Made by a program: the position numbers and the translations under genes
In this document: positions 1 to 8,442 of the stretch, in pieces
How the letters are laid out: each line of letters begins with the position of its first letter
How positions within the stretch are numbered: position 1 is the stretch's first letter
The notes under the pieces: model-generated
What the model saw: the letters and a program-made list of their open reading frames with translations, nothing else
The model's database searches: none
What the model was told of the DNA's origin: nothing
Source: Lentzea terrae
GTDB lineage: Bacteria > Actinomycetota > Actinomycetes > Mycobacteriales > Pseudonocardiaceae
Assembly: GCF_003265345.1 (NCBI RefSeq)
Contig: NZ_QFWW01000001.1
Coordinates: 497,639-561,638, forward strand
Length of the DNA: 64,000 nucleotides
Reading direction: 5' to 3'

Positions 1-307
1 ACGCGCCCTCGGCCACCGCCTCAGCGGTCACCGGAAGCTCCGGGGCGAGCTCACTGCCGGTCGGAGTGATCTCACGACCCAGCAAACCCGCGTTCGCCAC
101 CCATTTTCTGGCGGTGTTCACGTCCCAGCGAACAGCGTGCCGCAGCACCTGAGCCAGATTCTTGTAACCCAGCTCGGAAGCGGCACCGCGCCGATCCAAC
201 TCGGCAATTTTCTGCATCACCGCAGATTCGCGAGCCCGAATTTCCGCCACCTCCGCGACAACACTGCGCAGCAGCTCGTCGGTCGAGAGGAGTCGGGGTT
301 CGATCAC
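1..307 (-). CDS. DUF222 / 13E12-repeat family protein (5' part only)
   Basis: Only the first 102 codons lie in the window; the gene continues past the left edge. Reading from a GTG at 307, the protein begins MIEPRLLSTDELLRSV and continues with a helical segment containing AEIRARESAVMQKIAELDRRGAA and later LRHAVRWDVNTARKW. This is the N-terminal pattern of DUF222 proteins, which usually carry a C-terminal HNH nuclease domain; that part is not visible here. These genes are multicopy in many actinomycetes and their function is poorly known. The start is supported by a TAGAGT box 7 nt upstream, fitting a leaderless transcript. Confidence 0.75.
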   Translation of the reverse strand, partial: MIEPRLLSTDELLRSVVAEVAEIRARESAVMQKIAELDRRGAASELGYKNLAQVLRHAVRWDVNTARKWVANAGLLGREITPTGSELAPELPVTAEAVAEGA

Positions 308-314
308 GTGTTCT

Positions 315-320
315 ACTCTA
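315..320 (-). promoter_or_regulatory. -10 box of the DUF222 gene (leaderless layout)
   Basis: TAGAGT on the minus strand ends 7 nt before the GTG at 307, leaving no room for a Shine-Dalgarno sequence. No clear -35 was recognised. The other sequence up to the htpG terminator (321-459) shows nothing recognisable. Confidence 0.5.
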
Positions 321-459
321 CCGCAAGATCACGAAACAATAACGGCCTAGGACGAACACGGCCGAGTGAACCGAGCCGGACAGGCAATACCAACGCGGGA
401 AACCGGTAATGACCGCAGGCCGAACAACCCTACGCAACCATAGCCCGTCTCGGCACACG

Positions 460-493
460 AAAAGGCCCGGCCCGCCAAACGGCGAACCGGGCC
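460..493 (-). terminator. Rho-independent terminator of htpG
   Basis: GGCCCGG (464-470) pairs with CCGGGCC (487-493); on the minus strand the hairpin is followed by TTTT (complement of 460-463). It lies 12 bases beyond the htpG stop. Confidence 0.8.
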
Positions 494-505
494 AAAGCCG
501 AGACG

Positions 506-2344
506 TCAGAACGTGCGCTGCACCCGATCAGCCACCAGCTTCACGAACCGGGACGGGTCGGCCAGCTCCCCGCCCTCGGCCAGCAACGCCAGCCCGTAGA
601 TCAGCTCAGCCGTGTCCGCCAGCGACTCGCGCTCACCGGCACCGAACGCCTTGTGCAGACCCTCCACCAGCGGGTGCGACGGGTTGAGCTCCAGGATTCG
701 CTTGATCTTGGGCAGCTCCTGGCCCATCGCCTTGTACATCTTCTCCAGGGTGGGAGTGATGTCGTGGGCGTCGCCGACCACGCAGGCGGGCGAGGTCGTC
801 AGGCGCGTGGAGAGCCGGACCTCCTTGACGTTGTCCTCCAGGGCAGAGCCCATCCACGAAAGCAGATCGGAGAACTCGGCTGCCTTGGCGGCGGCCGCGG
901 TCTTCTCCTCCTCCGTCTCCAGGTCCACCTGTCCCTTGGCGACGGACTGGAAAGGCTTCTCAGAGAACGACGGGACGGAGTCGACCCACATCTCGTCGAT
1001 CGGGTCGGTGAGGATCAGCACTTCGTAACCCTTGGCGCGCAACGCTTCCAGGTGCGGCGACTGCTCCACCGCGACCCGCGAGTCGCCGGTCATGAAGTAG
1101 ATGTGCTCCTGGCCTTCCTTCATCCGCGAGACGTACTCGGTGAGCGTCGTCAAGGAGTCGGAGTGCGTCGAGGCGAAGGAACAGATCTCCAGGATGGCGT
1201 CGCGGTTGTCGGCGTCGGCGAGCAGGCCCTCCTTCAGCGCCGCACCGACCTCGCCCCAGAGCTTCAGGTAGTCGTCCGGGCGCGCGCCCATCAGCGACTT
1301 GATCGAGGACAGGACCTTCTTCACCAGGCGGCGGCGCATCAGCTGGATCTGGCGGTCCTGCTGCAGGATCTCGCGCGAGACGTTCAGCGAGAGGTCGGCG
1401 GCGTCCACCACGCCCTTCACGAAGCGCAGGTACTCCGGCATCAGCTCGGCGCAGTCGTCCATGATGAAGACGCGCTTCACGTAGAGCTGGACGCCGCGCT
1501 TGCCGTCGCGCATGAAGAGGTCCATCGGAGCCTGCGCCGGCAGGAACAGCAGGGCCTGGTACTCGAAGGTGCCCTCCGCCTGCATGCGGATGGTCTCGAG
1601 CGGCGCGTTCCAGTCGTGGCTGATGTGGCGGTAGAACTCGGCGTACTCCTCCTCCGTCACCTCGGAGGACGGGCGCGCCCACAGGGCCTTGCGGGAGTTG
1701 ATGTCCTCGCCGCCCAGGCGGACCGGCCAGGTGATGAAGTCCGAGTAGCGCTTGACGATCTCGCGGATCTTCGCCGGCTCGGTGTAGTCCGGGAGGCGGT
1801 CCTCGTCGTCGGACGGCTTGAGGTGCAACGTGACCGAGGTGCCCTGCGGCGCGTCGTCCACGTCGTCGATCGTGTACGTGCTCTCGCCGGTCGACTCCCA
1901 GCGCACGCCCTTCTCGGCGTGCGGGTGCCGCGTCACGAGGGTGACCTTGTCGGCGACCATGAACGACGAGTAGAAGCCGATGCCGAACTGGCCGATCAGG
2001 TCCGAGGAAGACGACTGCTGTTCCTTGAGCTGCTTCAGGAACTCCGCCGTGCCCGACTTGGCGATCGTGCCGATCAGCCGGACGACGTCCTCGCGCGTCA
2101 TGCCGATGCCGTTGTCGCGCACGGTCAGCGTACGAGCGGAAGGATCGGACTCGATCACGATGTGCAGGTCGTCGACGTCGACCTGCATGTCCTTGTCGCG
2201 GAACGACTCCAGCCGCAGCTTGTCGAGCGCGTCGGAGGCGTTCGAGACCAGCTCGCGCAGGAACGTGTCCTTGTTCGAGTAGATCGAGTGGATCATCAGC
2301 TGCAGCAGCTGGCGAGCCTCGGACTGGAACTCAAGCGTTTCCAT
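506..2344 (-). CDS. htpG: Molecular chaperone HtpG (bacterial Hsp90)
   Basis: Full-length 612-residue Hsp90 homologue, a cytoplasmic ATP-dependent homodimeric chaperone. The GHKL ATPase signatures are visible: [12 protein letters not shown] with Glu31, Asn35 and Asp38, the DNGIGM motif at about 77-82, and the glycine-rich lid motif GQFGIGF at about 118-124. Middle and C-terminal dimerisation domains follow and the length is normal for bacteria. The ATG at 2344 has GGTGGGG about 4 nt upstream. It lies 44 bp downstream of the lipid-kinase gene on the same strand and ends in a clear terminator. In related genomes as I recall them a DEAD/DEAH helicase often occupies this side of tatC; here htpG does. 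Confidence 0.97.
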
Positions 2345-2388
2345 GCATCCCCACCGAAAACAGAAAGCGGAACGAACAGCCCTATAAC

Positions 2389-3249
2389 TTACCGACCCAC
2401 AACTGTGAGAGCGCCTGGAACCGTGTGAACCGAGACGGGCAGCGCCTCCTGGCGTTCACCATCGGCGTAAGCGATCCAGCCGTTGCCACCGGACAGCGAC
2501 ACCTCACGCGCGCGGAACGTGCGTACGGACGGATGCGACGTGTGCTCGCCCGTGCGCAACGTCGGCAGCATCCGGACCAGCATCGACCGGCTCGCGTGCT
2601 CCACGACCGTCACGTCGAACAGGCCGTCCGAGGCGTCGGCGGTAGGACAGACCGGGATCCCGCCGCCGTAGTTCGGCGTGTTCCCGACGGCCACCAGGGT
2701 CGCGTCCAGCGAGAACGTGTCGGTCTCGGTCGTCACCAGCAACGGAGCCGACCGCAGCGACGCCAGCTCGGCCAGGATCGCCAGGTCGTAGCGGCGCGGA
2801 CCGGCGGGCCAGCGCATCGCGTTCGCCCGCTCGTTCACCGCGGAGTCGAACCCGGCGCACAGCACCGTCGCGAACCACTGCCCCGTCGACAACCGGCCCA
2901 GGTCGAGCTGCTTGCGGGTCCCGAACACGACGTCCTCGACCGAAGCCGACCCGATCGCGGCCGCCAGGTCGTTGCCGGTACCCGCCGGCACGATGCCGAG
3001 CGCCGTCGACGTGCCCGCGCACGCCTGCAAGCCCAGATGAGCGGCACCATCACCACCCAGCACGACCAGCAGGTCGACACCAGAAGCAACGGCCTCGCGC
3101 GCCATCGCCAACGTACCGGCTGCGTCATGCGCGACCAGCTGTGTCAACGACGAGACGTGCGGACGCAACGCGGCGGCGGTCGACCCGGCCATGCGGGCCG
3201 CCCGCCCCTTGCCCGACGCCGGGCAGACCAGCAGGGCTGCCCGCGTCAC
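2389..3249 (-). CDS. Diacylglycerol kinase-family lipid kinase
   Basis: 286-residue member of the DgkB/YegS-type lipid kinase family (DAGK catalytic domain), expected to phosphorylate diacylglycerol or a related lipid at the membrane. The nucleotide-binding motif appears as GGDGAA (residues 65-70) instead of the usual GGDGT, followed by the expected GTGND (90-94). The GTG start overlaps the tatC stop by four bases, so the two are translationally coupled. A second kinase of the same superfamily, fused to a phosphatase, lies at 10909-12309. The substrate cannot be told from sequence. Confidence 0.85.
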   Translation of the reverse strand: MTRAALLVCPASGKGRAARMAGSTAAALRPHVSSLTQLVAHDAAGTLAMAREAVASGVDLLVVLGGDGAAHLGLQACAGTSTALGIVPAGTGNDLAAAIGSASVEDVVFGTRKQLDLGRLSTGQWFATVLCAGFDSAVNERANAMRWPAGPRRYDLAILAELASLRSAPLLVTTETDTFSLDATLVAVGNTPNYGGGIPVCPTADASDGLFDVTVVEHASRSMLVRMLPTLRTGEHTSHPSVRTFRAREVSLSGGNGWIAYADGERQEALPVSVHTVPGALTVVGR

Positions 3250-4301
3250 GTGGCGTCGTCGTAGTTCACGCGCTTCGCGGGTTCCGAAGCGGCCGCCTCA
3301 CCGGGCACCTTCTCATCGGGCACCTTCTCATCGGGCACCTTCTCATCGGGCACCTTCTCATCGGGCACCTTCTGACCGGGCAGCTCGCCGTCGGCGTCGG
3401 ACGGCGTGTAGTCGAACGGCGCCGCCTCGTTGTCGTCGAGCGCGTCCCAGCCCTCGGCCGCGCGCAGCTTGGCCTTGCGCTTGTCGTGGATGCGGGCGAG
3501 CTGGATCGCCAGTTCGAACAGCAGCACCAGCGCGAGCGCCAGCACGACCATCGAGATCGGGTCCGTGCCCGGCGTCGCAATCGCGGCGAACACGAACAGG
3601 CCCATCATCAGGCCACGCCGCCACTTCGCCAGCCGCTCGTACGACACCACGCCCGCGCGGTTGAGCATCACCACGACCAGCGGGAGCAGGAAGCTCACGC
3701 CGAAGATGAACAGCATGGTGATCACGAAGTTGATGTACTTGCTACCCGTGAGCGCCGTGGTCCAGTTGCCGCTGCCGAAGCCGAGCAGCACCTTCAAGCC
3801 CTCGGGCACCACCAGGTAGGCGAGCACCGCACCGGCGACGAACAGCAGCGCGCCGATGCCCACGAACACCCGCGCGAAGTTGCGTTCCTTCGCGTACAGG
3901 CCGGGCGTGATGAACGCCCAGATCTGGTACAGCCACAGCGGGCTGAGCAGCACCGCTCCCGCCGCCGTGCCGACCTGGAGCTGCACCAGGAAGATCTCGA
4001 ACGGCTCCGTCTGCAGCAGCGCGCAGCGGCCGTCCGTGGTGATGTCGGCGCGGTACTCCGCCAGATCGGGCTGGCAGTACGGCCCCGTCAGGATGTCGCC
4101 CAGCGACGGGATCGGACCGAGCCGCACCTGGAACCAGATGAAGCCGAAGACGGCACCGACGGCGATGACCAGCATCGCCAGGCCGAGGCGGTACCTCAGC
4201 TCGTACAGGTGCTCTTTGAGCGACATCGTGCCGTCGGGATTGCCCCGACGGCGCCTGCCGCGTTCCCGGCGCTCGGCGAACCACCGGAACGGACCTGCCA
4301 C
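3246..4301 (-). CDS. tatC: Twin-arginine translocase subunit TatC
   Basis: 351 residues. TatC is the six-helix membrane receptor for twin-arginine signal peptides and works with TatA. The conserved core starts NPDGTMSLKEHLYELRYRL, and the PxxLxxxxF-type and later transmembrane segments follow in order. The GTG start gives a 25-residue basic N-terminal extension; mycobacterial TatC has a similar one. The unusual part is the C-terminus: after the last helix a hydrophilic tail contains a five-residue unit, V-P-D-E-K, repeated four to five times, encoded by near-identical 15-bp direct repeats. It overlaps the lipid kinase by 4 bp and follows tatA by 37 bp. Confidence 0.96.
   Translation of the reverse strand: MAGPFRWFAERRERGRRRRGNPDGTMSLKEHLYELRYRLGLAMLVIAVGAVFGFIWFQVRLGPIPSLGDILTGPYCQPDLAEYRADITTDGRCALLQTEPFEIFLVQLQVGTAAGAVLLSPLWLYQIWAFITPGLYAKERNFARVFVGIGALLFVAGAVLAYLVVPEGLKVLLGFGSGNWTTALTGSKYINFVITMLFIFGVSFLLPLVVVMLNRAGVVSYERLAKWRRGLMMGLFVFAAIATPGTDPISMVVLALALVLLFELAIQLARIHDKRKAKLRAAEGWDALDDNEAAPFDYTPSDADGELPGQKVPDEKVPDEKVPDEKVPDEKVPGEAAASEPAKRVNYDDAT
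3308..3370. repeat. 15-bp tandem repeat inside tatC
   Basis: The plus-strand unit ACCTTCTCATCGGGC occurs about four times head to tail without spacers, encoding the PDEKV repeats of the TatC tail. The copies are nearly identical at the DNA level, indicating recent expansion. Confidence 0.9.
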
Positions 4302-4338
4302 CTCGCTAACCGTCCTTACAAGTCAGGCGACCGGAAGG

Positions 4339-4668
4339 TCAGTTGGTGTTGGCCTTGTTCTGCGAGGTCTGCTCGATGGGCTGCGCCACCTGCGGCTGCT
4401 GCTGAACAGGCTGAACGGGCTGCTGAACAGGCTGAACGGGCTGCTGGACCTGCGGCTGGGCGGGCGGGAGCTGCTGCACCGGCTGCTGCACGGGCTGCTG
4501 CTGCGCGTCGTCCGTGGCGTCGGGGTCGCGCAGGCCCTTGGTCTCGGCCTTGAAGATCTTCGCCGACCGGCCGAGCGACCGGGCCATGTCAGGAAGCTTC
4601 TTCGCACCGAACAGCAAGATGATCACCACAGCGATGATGATCAGCTCGGTGGGTCCGAGGTTAGGCAT
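4339..4668 (-). CDS. tatA: Sec-independent translocase subunit TatA
   Basis: 109-residue pore-forming subunit of the twin-arginine translocase. It has the canonical short N-terminal transmembrane helix ([23 protein letters not shown]), the FGxxKLP hinge and an amphipathic helix up to about residue 45. The second half is a low-complexity tail rich in Gln and Pro (QQPVQ/VQPVQ units), encoded partly by direct DNA repeats around 4400-4445. The start overlaps the end of the preceding small membrane protein by 8 bp. It lies in the order pafB-pafC-small protein-tatA-tatC. Confidence 0.95.
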   Translation of the reverse strand: MPNLGPTELIIIAVVIILLFGAKKLPDMARSLGRSAKIFKAETKGLRDPDATDDAQQQPVQQPVQQLPPAQPQVQQPVQPVQQPVQPVQQQPQVAQPIEQTSQNKANTN

Positions 4669-4936
4669 TGCTGGTCCTCCTGTCTGCCCCGCGTCGATCG
4701 TACGCGGGGTTCGCCCTGGTGCGGGCCTGTTCCGGGCGCCGCCGTTCGGCGAGGGCCACCTTGAGCGCGGCGGACCGCGCCTTCAGCAGACCGACGCCGT
4801 CGCCGACCCTGTCCCCCACCAGAGTGCGGGCGGCAGCGAATCGGCGCAAGGATCGGATGACTCGGACTCCGATCGCGACCAGCACGATCAGGCCGAGCGC
4901 GATCAGCGCCAGGGTCGGTGTGTACGGCACGAACAC
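4661..4936 (-). CDS. Small single-pass membrane protein
   Basis: About 91 residues with one N-terminal hydrophobic helix ([20 protein letters not shown]) followed by a strongly basic cytoplasmic tail. No family recognised. It sits between pafC and tatA, three bases after the pafC stop and overlapping tatA by 8 bp, so it is probably co-transcribed. The start could be the GTG at 4936 or the in-frame GTG at 4930; no good Shine-Dalgarno is visible. A TATAAC overlapping the pafC stop is 8 nt before the second GTG. Confidence 0.6.
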   Translation of the reverse strand: MFVPYTPTLALIALGLIVLVAIGVRVIRSLRRFAAARTLVGDRVGDGVGLLKARSAALKVALAERRRPEQARTRANPAYDRRGADRRTSNA

Positions 4937-4939
4937 ACG

Positions 4940-5920
4940 TTATACGTCCTGGGTGGACAGCAGGTGATCTGCCCGGCGCAATGCTTCTTCCGCCCGGCGA
5001 ACAACTTCCTCCGCGAGCTCGGCCGGCTGCTCGACGTGCACGTCACCGCCGAGTCCGAGGAGCAGGCGGACCATCCAGGACGGGTCGTCGTAGCGCATGA
5101 GGACACGCGTGCGGCCGTCGGAGAGCTCTGCCGCGTGATCCACCGGGTAGTACTCGGCGACCCAGTGCGCGTCCGGTTCGAGAAGAAGGACCGCGATCTT
5201 CTGATCGTCCCTTGGTTGGAACAATCCCTCCGATGTATCGGTCAGCCGGGCGTGCGGCGGGGGCGACGACGGCTCGTCGAGCACCTCCACCTCGTCGATG
5301 CGGTCGAGCCGGAACAACCGCACGCCGAGGGCCGTCCGGCACCACGCTTCGAGGTACCCGCGGCCCTCCACGAGCAGCAGCCGCATCGGATCGACGACCC
5401 GATCGCTCATCGCGTCGTGCGACTGCGAGTAGTAGCGGATGCGCACAGCACGTAGACGCTTCACGGCGTCCTGCACCGCAGCGCGGATCTCTGCGGTCTC
5501 CTCGCGCTCGAACGCGCCCAGCCCGACGACCATGCCCGCCGGCTGCGCCTTGCCGACCGCCGACTCGATCTTGGCCAGCGCCCGCTGCACGGCGTCCGTG
5601 TCGACCACGCCAGGGGTGTCCGCGAGCGCCCGCAACGCCACCAGCAGCGACGACGCCTCGGCCGCGGTGAGCCGCAGCGGCCGGTTCATGCCCGCGTCGA
5701 ACGAGACGGTGATCGTCTCGCCCTCGAAGGACAGGTCGATCAGGTCGCCGGGGCCGTAGCCGGGCAGGCCGCACATCCACAGCAGCTCGAGGTCCTTGCG
5801 CAGCTGCTTGGGCGTGATGCCGAAGTCGGCCGCGGCCTCCTTGACCGTGATGGCGGGCCGGTTGAGCAGGTACGGCACGAGTGCGAGCAGCCGCGGCAGC
5901 CGTTCGTTCGACGCGGTCAC
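4940..5920 (-). CDS. pafC: WYL-domain transcriptional activator PafC
   Basis: 326 residues. PafC and PafB form the heterodimeric WYL-domain activator of the SOS-independent DNA-damage response in mycobacteria. A winged-helix DNA-binding domain occupies about residues 10-60 (AADFGITPKQLRKDLELLWMCGLPG) and a WYL domain lies near 150-220 (IRYYSQSHDAMSDRVVDPMRLL). The GTG at 5920 is chosen because it overlaps the pafB stop in GTGA and is preceded by GGAAGGAG 6 nt upstream. Reading the frame further upstream would run through pafB. Likely targets are visible in this window (promoters at 26211, 27761, 43529 and 47762). Confidence 0.93.
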   Translation of the reverse strand: MTASNERLPRLLALVPYLLNRPAITVKEAAADFGITPKQLRKDLELLWMCGLPGYGPGDLIDLSFEGETITVSFDAGMNRPLRLTAAEASSLLVALRALADTPGVVDTDAVQRALAKIESAVGKAQPAGMVVGLGAFEREETAEIRAAVQDAVKRLRAVRIRYYSQSHDAMSDRVVDPMRLLLVEGRGYLEAWCRTALGVRLFRLDRIDEVEVLDEPSSPPPHARLTDTSEGLFQPRDDQKIAVLLLEPDAHWVAEYYPVDHAAELSDGRTRVLMRYDDPSWMVRLLLGLGGDVHVEQPAELAEEVVRRAEEALRRADHLLSTQDV

Positions 5921-6882
5921 CGCGCTCCTTCCAGTGCGCCCTGCAGCCGATCGCGGACGCTCTTCTGCAGGACCTCGGGCTCCAGCACCACGACGTCGGG
6001 CCCGAACCCGGCGAGCCACTTGGCCGCCGAGTCGGGGAACTTCAGGTCGATCTCGACGACGTCGCCGCCGTCGCGTTCCTCGATGATCTTCGCGTGCCGG
6101 CGCAGGCCCTGGGCGCGGTCCTTGGCGACCCAGATCTTCGCGGGCGCCGTGTGGTGCGGATCGACCTCCGTGCGCGCGATGAGGCTCATCAGGTCGACGC
6201 CCTCGGGCACCTTGAACGCACCGGGCTTGCCGACGGTCCTGACCGCGCCGACGACGCGGGAAAGCCGAAAGCAGCGGGTGTCGTCGCGGTCGCGGTCCCA
6301 GCCGACGAGGTACCACTTGCCGCGCCAGGCGACGACGCCCCACGGCTCGACCGTGCGTTCCTTCTGCCCGCCCGGCGGGGGCTTGCGGTAGTCGAACGCG
6401 ACTGCCTGCCCGGCCTGCACGGCCTGCAGCAGCGGCGGGAACGCGGGCTCGTTCGCCCGCACCTTGGGCTCGACGGCGGCCGGCGCGTCCTGGTCGACGT
6501 CCACCCCGGCGGCCCGCAGCTTGATCAACGCGCCGTGCACCGCGCCCGTGAGCTGCGGCGAGTCCCAGAGCCGCGCGGCCAGCGCGACGGCGGCCGCCTC
6601 GTCGGGTTCGAGGTCGATGTCGCCGAGCTCGTAGTCGCGCCGGGCGATCCGGTAGCCGTCCTCCGCGCCCTCGACGTTGGACTGCCTGCCGGTCTCCAGC
6701 GGCACGCCGAGGTCGCGCAGTTCGGACTTGTCCCGTTCGAACATGCGGAAGAACGCCTCGTCCGTCGGAGCTTCGTGATAGCCCGGGACGATGGCGCGGA
6801 TGCGCTCCGCTGTCAGGTACTGGCGGGTCGACAGCAGGCACAACACCAGGTTGACGAGGCGTTCGGCGCGTGCGATGGCCAC
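5917..6882 (-). CDS. pafB: WYL-domain transcriptional activator PafB
   Basis: 321 residues; partner of PafC. The N-terminus, ERLVNLVLCLLSTRQYLTAERI, closely matches mycobacterial PafB and forms the winged helix, with the WYL domain in the centre (VAFDYRKPPPGG, VEPWGVVAWRGKWYLVGWD). Two starts are possible, TTG at 6888 and GTG at 6882. I choose GTG because a TAGGGT box ends 6 nt before it, so the TTG would lie at or before the transcription start, and because the resulting MAIARAERLVNL aligns with the known family start. Unlike in mycobacteria, pafA is not immediately upstream: three unrelated genes intervene. Confidence 0.93.
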   Translation of the reverse strand: MAIARAERLVNLVLCLLSTRQYLTAERIRAIVPGYHEAPTDEAFFRMFERDKSELRDLGVPLETGRQSNVEGAEDGYRIARRDYELGDIDLEPDEAAAVALAARLWDSPQLTGAVHGALIKLRAAGVDVDQDAPAAVEPKVRANEPAFPPLLQAVQAGQAVAFDYRKPPPGGQKERTVEPWGVVAWRGKWYLVGWDRDRDDTRCFRLSRVVGAVRTVGKPGAFKVPEGVDLMSLIARTEVDPHHTAPAKIWVAKDRAQGLRRHAKIIEERDGGDVVEIDLKFPDSAAKWLAGFGPDVVVLEPEVLQKSVRDRLQGALEGAR

Positions 6883-6888
6883 GGACAA

Positions 6889-6894
6889 ACCCTA
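6889..6894 (-). promoter_or_regulatory. -10 box of pafBC
   Basis: TAGGGT on the minus strand, 6 nt before the GTG at 6882. No PafBC-type TTGTCRG element is found at the right spacing, so autoregulation is not indicated. Confidence 0.55.
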
Positions 6895-6942
6895 ACCCCG
6901 CGCGGTTTGAAACCTTGACATCACCTGTTGTGAACGGTCCGT

Positions 6943-7797
6943 TCAGAGCAACGTGCGCAACTCTCGCACCAGCTCCACGGGCGCTTCCTCGGCCATGTGG
7001 TGTCCGCAGTCGATGGACCGTACCTGCACGTCATCGGCCCATTCGGCCCACACGGCGGGGAGATCCTCGTAAAGCTCGCCCAGATCGTCCTTGGCCGCCC
7101 ACAACGCCAAAACCGGACACGCGATCTTCCGCCCGTTTGCCCGGTCCTCGTCGTCGTGCTGGCGGTCGACCTCCAGCCCGGCCCGGTAGTCCCCGCACAT
7201 GGCGAGCACGGTCTCGGGGTCGTGGATGGCGCGCTGGAAGTCGGCCCAGTTCTCCACGCCCATCGCGAGCGGCGTGTCGTGGTAGCGCCCGCCGTAGAAG
7301 AGATCCGGGTTCTCGATGATCATCGCGGCGGCGAGCTCCTGCTGCGCCAGGAAGAACCAGTGGTACCAGGACCGCGCGAACCGGGCGTCGCACCGCTGCA
7401 GATGAGCCCCGATCGGCAACCCGTCCAACACGGCCAGCTTCGTGATCTTCGCTGGGTGATCGAGGGCCAGCCGGATCGCCGCGGCGGCACCCCGGTCGTG
7501 CCCGGCGACCGCGAACCGCTCGTACCCGAGGCCGCTCATCAGGTGCACGAAGTCCCGCGCCATGGCACGTTTCGAGTAGTCGCCGGGCTTGCTGGACTCG
7601 CCGTAGCCCCGCAGATCCGGACACACCACCGTGTGGTCCGTGGCGAGCAACGGCGCGACGCGGTGCCACGTCGTGTGCGTTCGAGGGTGGCCGTGCAGGA
7701 GGAGGATCGGTGGCCCTGCTCCACCGATCCTCACTCGCAGCACGGCCTCGCCGACATCGATGCGGCGCAACGAGAATCCCTCGAACACCCCCGTCAT
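6943..7797 (-). CDS. Alpha/beta hydrolase, haloacetate dehalogenase-like
   Basis: 284-residue alpha/beta-fold hydrolase most like the fluoroacetate/haloacetate dehalogenase group. The oxyanion region HGHPRTHTTW, PDLRGYGES, the nucleophile elbow GHDRGA with a catalytic Asp, a YHWFFLAQ segment matching the His-Trp pair of that group, and a C-terminal catalytic His in CGHHMAEEAP are all present. In the dehalogenases the Asp-Arg pair is followed three residues later by a second carboxylate-binding Arg; here that position is Ala. The true substrate may therefore be a different ester, epoxide or halide. The start abuts the stop of the upstream kinase gene. Confidence 0.8.
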   Translation of the reverse strand: MTGVFEGFSLRRIDVGEAVLRVRIGGAGPPILLLHGHPRTHTTWHRVAPLLATDHTVVCPDLRGYGESSKPGDYSKRAMARDFVHLMSGLGYERFAVAGHDRGAAAAIRLALDHPAKITKLAVLDGLPIGAHLQRCDARFARSWYHWFFLAQQELAAAMIIENPDLFYGGRYHDTPLAMGVENWADFQRAIHDPETVLAMCGDYRAGLEVDRQHDDEDRANGRKIACPVLALWAAKDDLGELYEDLPAVWAEWADDVQVRSIDCGHHMAEEAPVELVRELRTLL

Positions 7798-8442
7798 CTA
7801 CCCGGCGGGGCCCACGGGGAAACGGCCTGGGGCGATGACGATCTCGGACTCGGGGTCGTGCGGGAGGCCGGTGGTGCCGGCCACGATGACGCTCGCCTTC
7901 CGCCACGGCTGTTCGCGGAGCATGAACGGCAGCTCCTCGGCCAGCCACGCGGCCACGTGCCGCCGTTGCTCGGCCGAGTCGCCGTCGCGGGCCACCAACC
8001 GGCGTTCCTGCTCGTCCAGGTCGCCCTGCACCCAGATCGACGCGTCGAGCCACGGGACGAGCTCGGCGCGGATGATCCCGGTGCCCTCGATCCACACGAC
8101 GTCCAGCCCGGCGGCCACGCTGATCGCACCGGGTCGATCGTGCTCGACCCACGCCGGTGGCCGGAACTCCACCTCCTCGCCCCGGTGGAGCGGCTTGAGG
8201 ACGTGCTCGACCAGCAGGCCGCCCCAGTCGAAGTACGCGTGGTTCCAGGCGACGTCGTCGGTGTGCACGACCGCGGACTTCGGGCCCCGCAGTCGTGCGG
8301 CGAGCGTGGACTTCCCCGCCCCGCCGCGCCCGTCGATCGCGACGAGGAGGGGTCGTCCGGCCGGCTTGCGCAGCCGGACGACCTCCGACAGCTTCACGAC
8401 CCGCCACCCCGAGGCCTCGGGCTCACCTGGATGCAGACGCAT
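7798..8442 (-). CDS. P-loop kinase, uridine kinase-like
   Basis: 214-residue P-loop NTPase with Walker A GRGGAGKST at about residues 38-46 and a downstream HTDDVAWNHAYFDW segment, as in actinobacterial uridine kinase-like proteins. A DLDEQERRLVARD stretch resembles the lid. The ATG overlaps the last base of the upstream BNR gene stop (TGATG) and its own stop abuts the hydrolase start, so the three genes form one unit. Substrate specificity is not predictable. Confidence 0.75.
   Translation of the reverse strand: MRLHPGEPEASGWRVVKLSEVVRLRKPAGRPLLVAIDGRGGAGKSTLAARLRGPKSAVVHTDDVAWNHAYFDWGGLLVEHVLKPLHRGEEVEFRPPAWVEHDRPGAISVAAGLDVVWIEGTGIIRAELVPWLDASIWVQGDLDEQERRLVARDGDSAEQRRHVAAWLAEELPFMLREQPWRKASVIVAGTTGLPHDPESEIVIAPGRFPVGPAG

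Noticed and set aside
653-2428. Long open frame of 591 codons on the plus strand opposite htpG
   Set aside because: Antisense shadow of a GC-rich gene: Arg/Val/Leu/Asp-rich, no domains, and htpG is certain.
3308-3370. Possible CRISPR array
   Set aside because: The 15-bp units are contiguous without spacers and encode the PDEKV repeats in frame.
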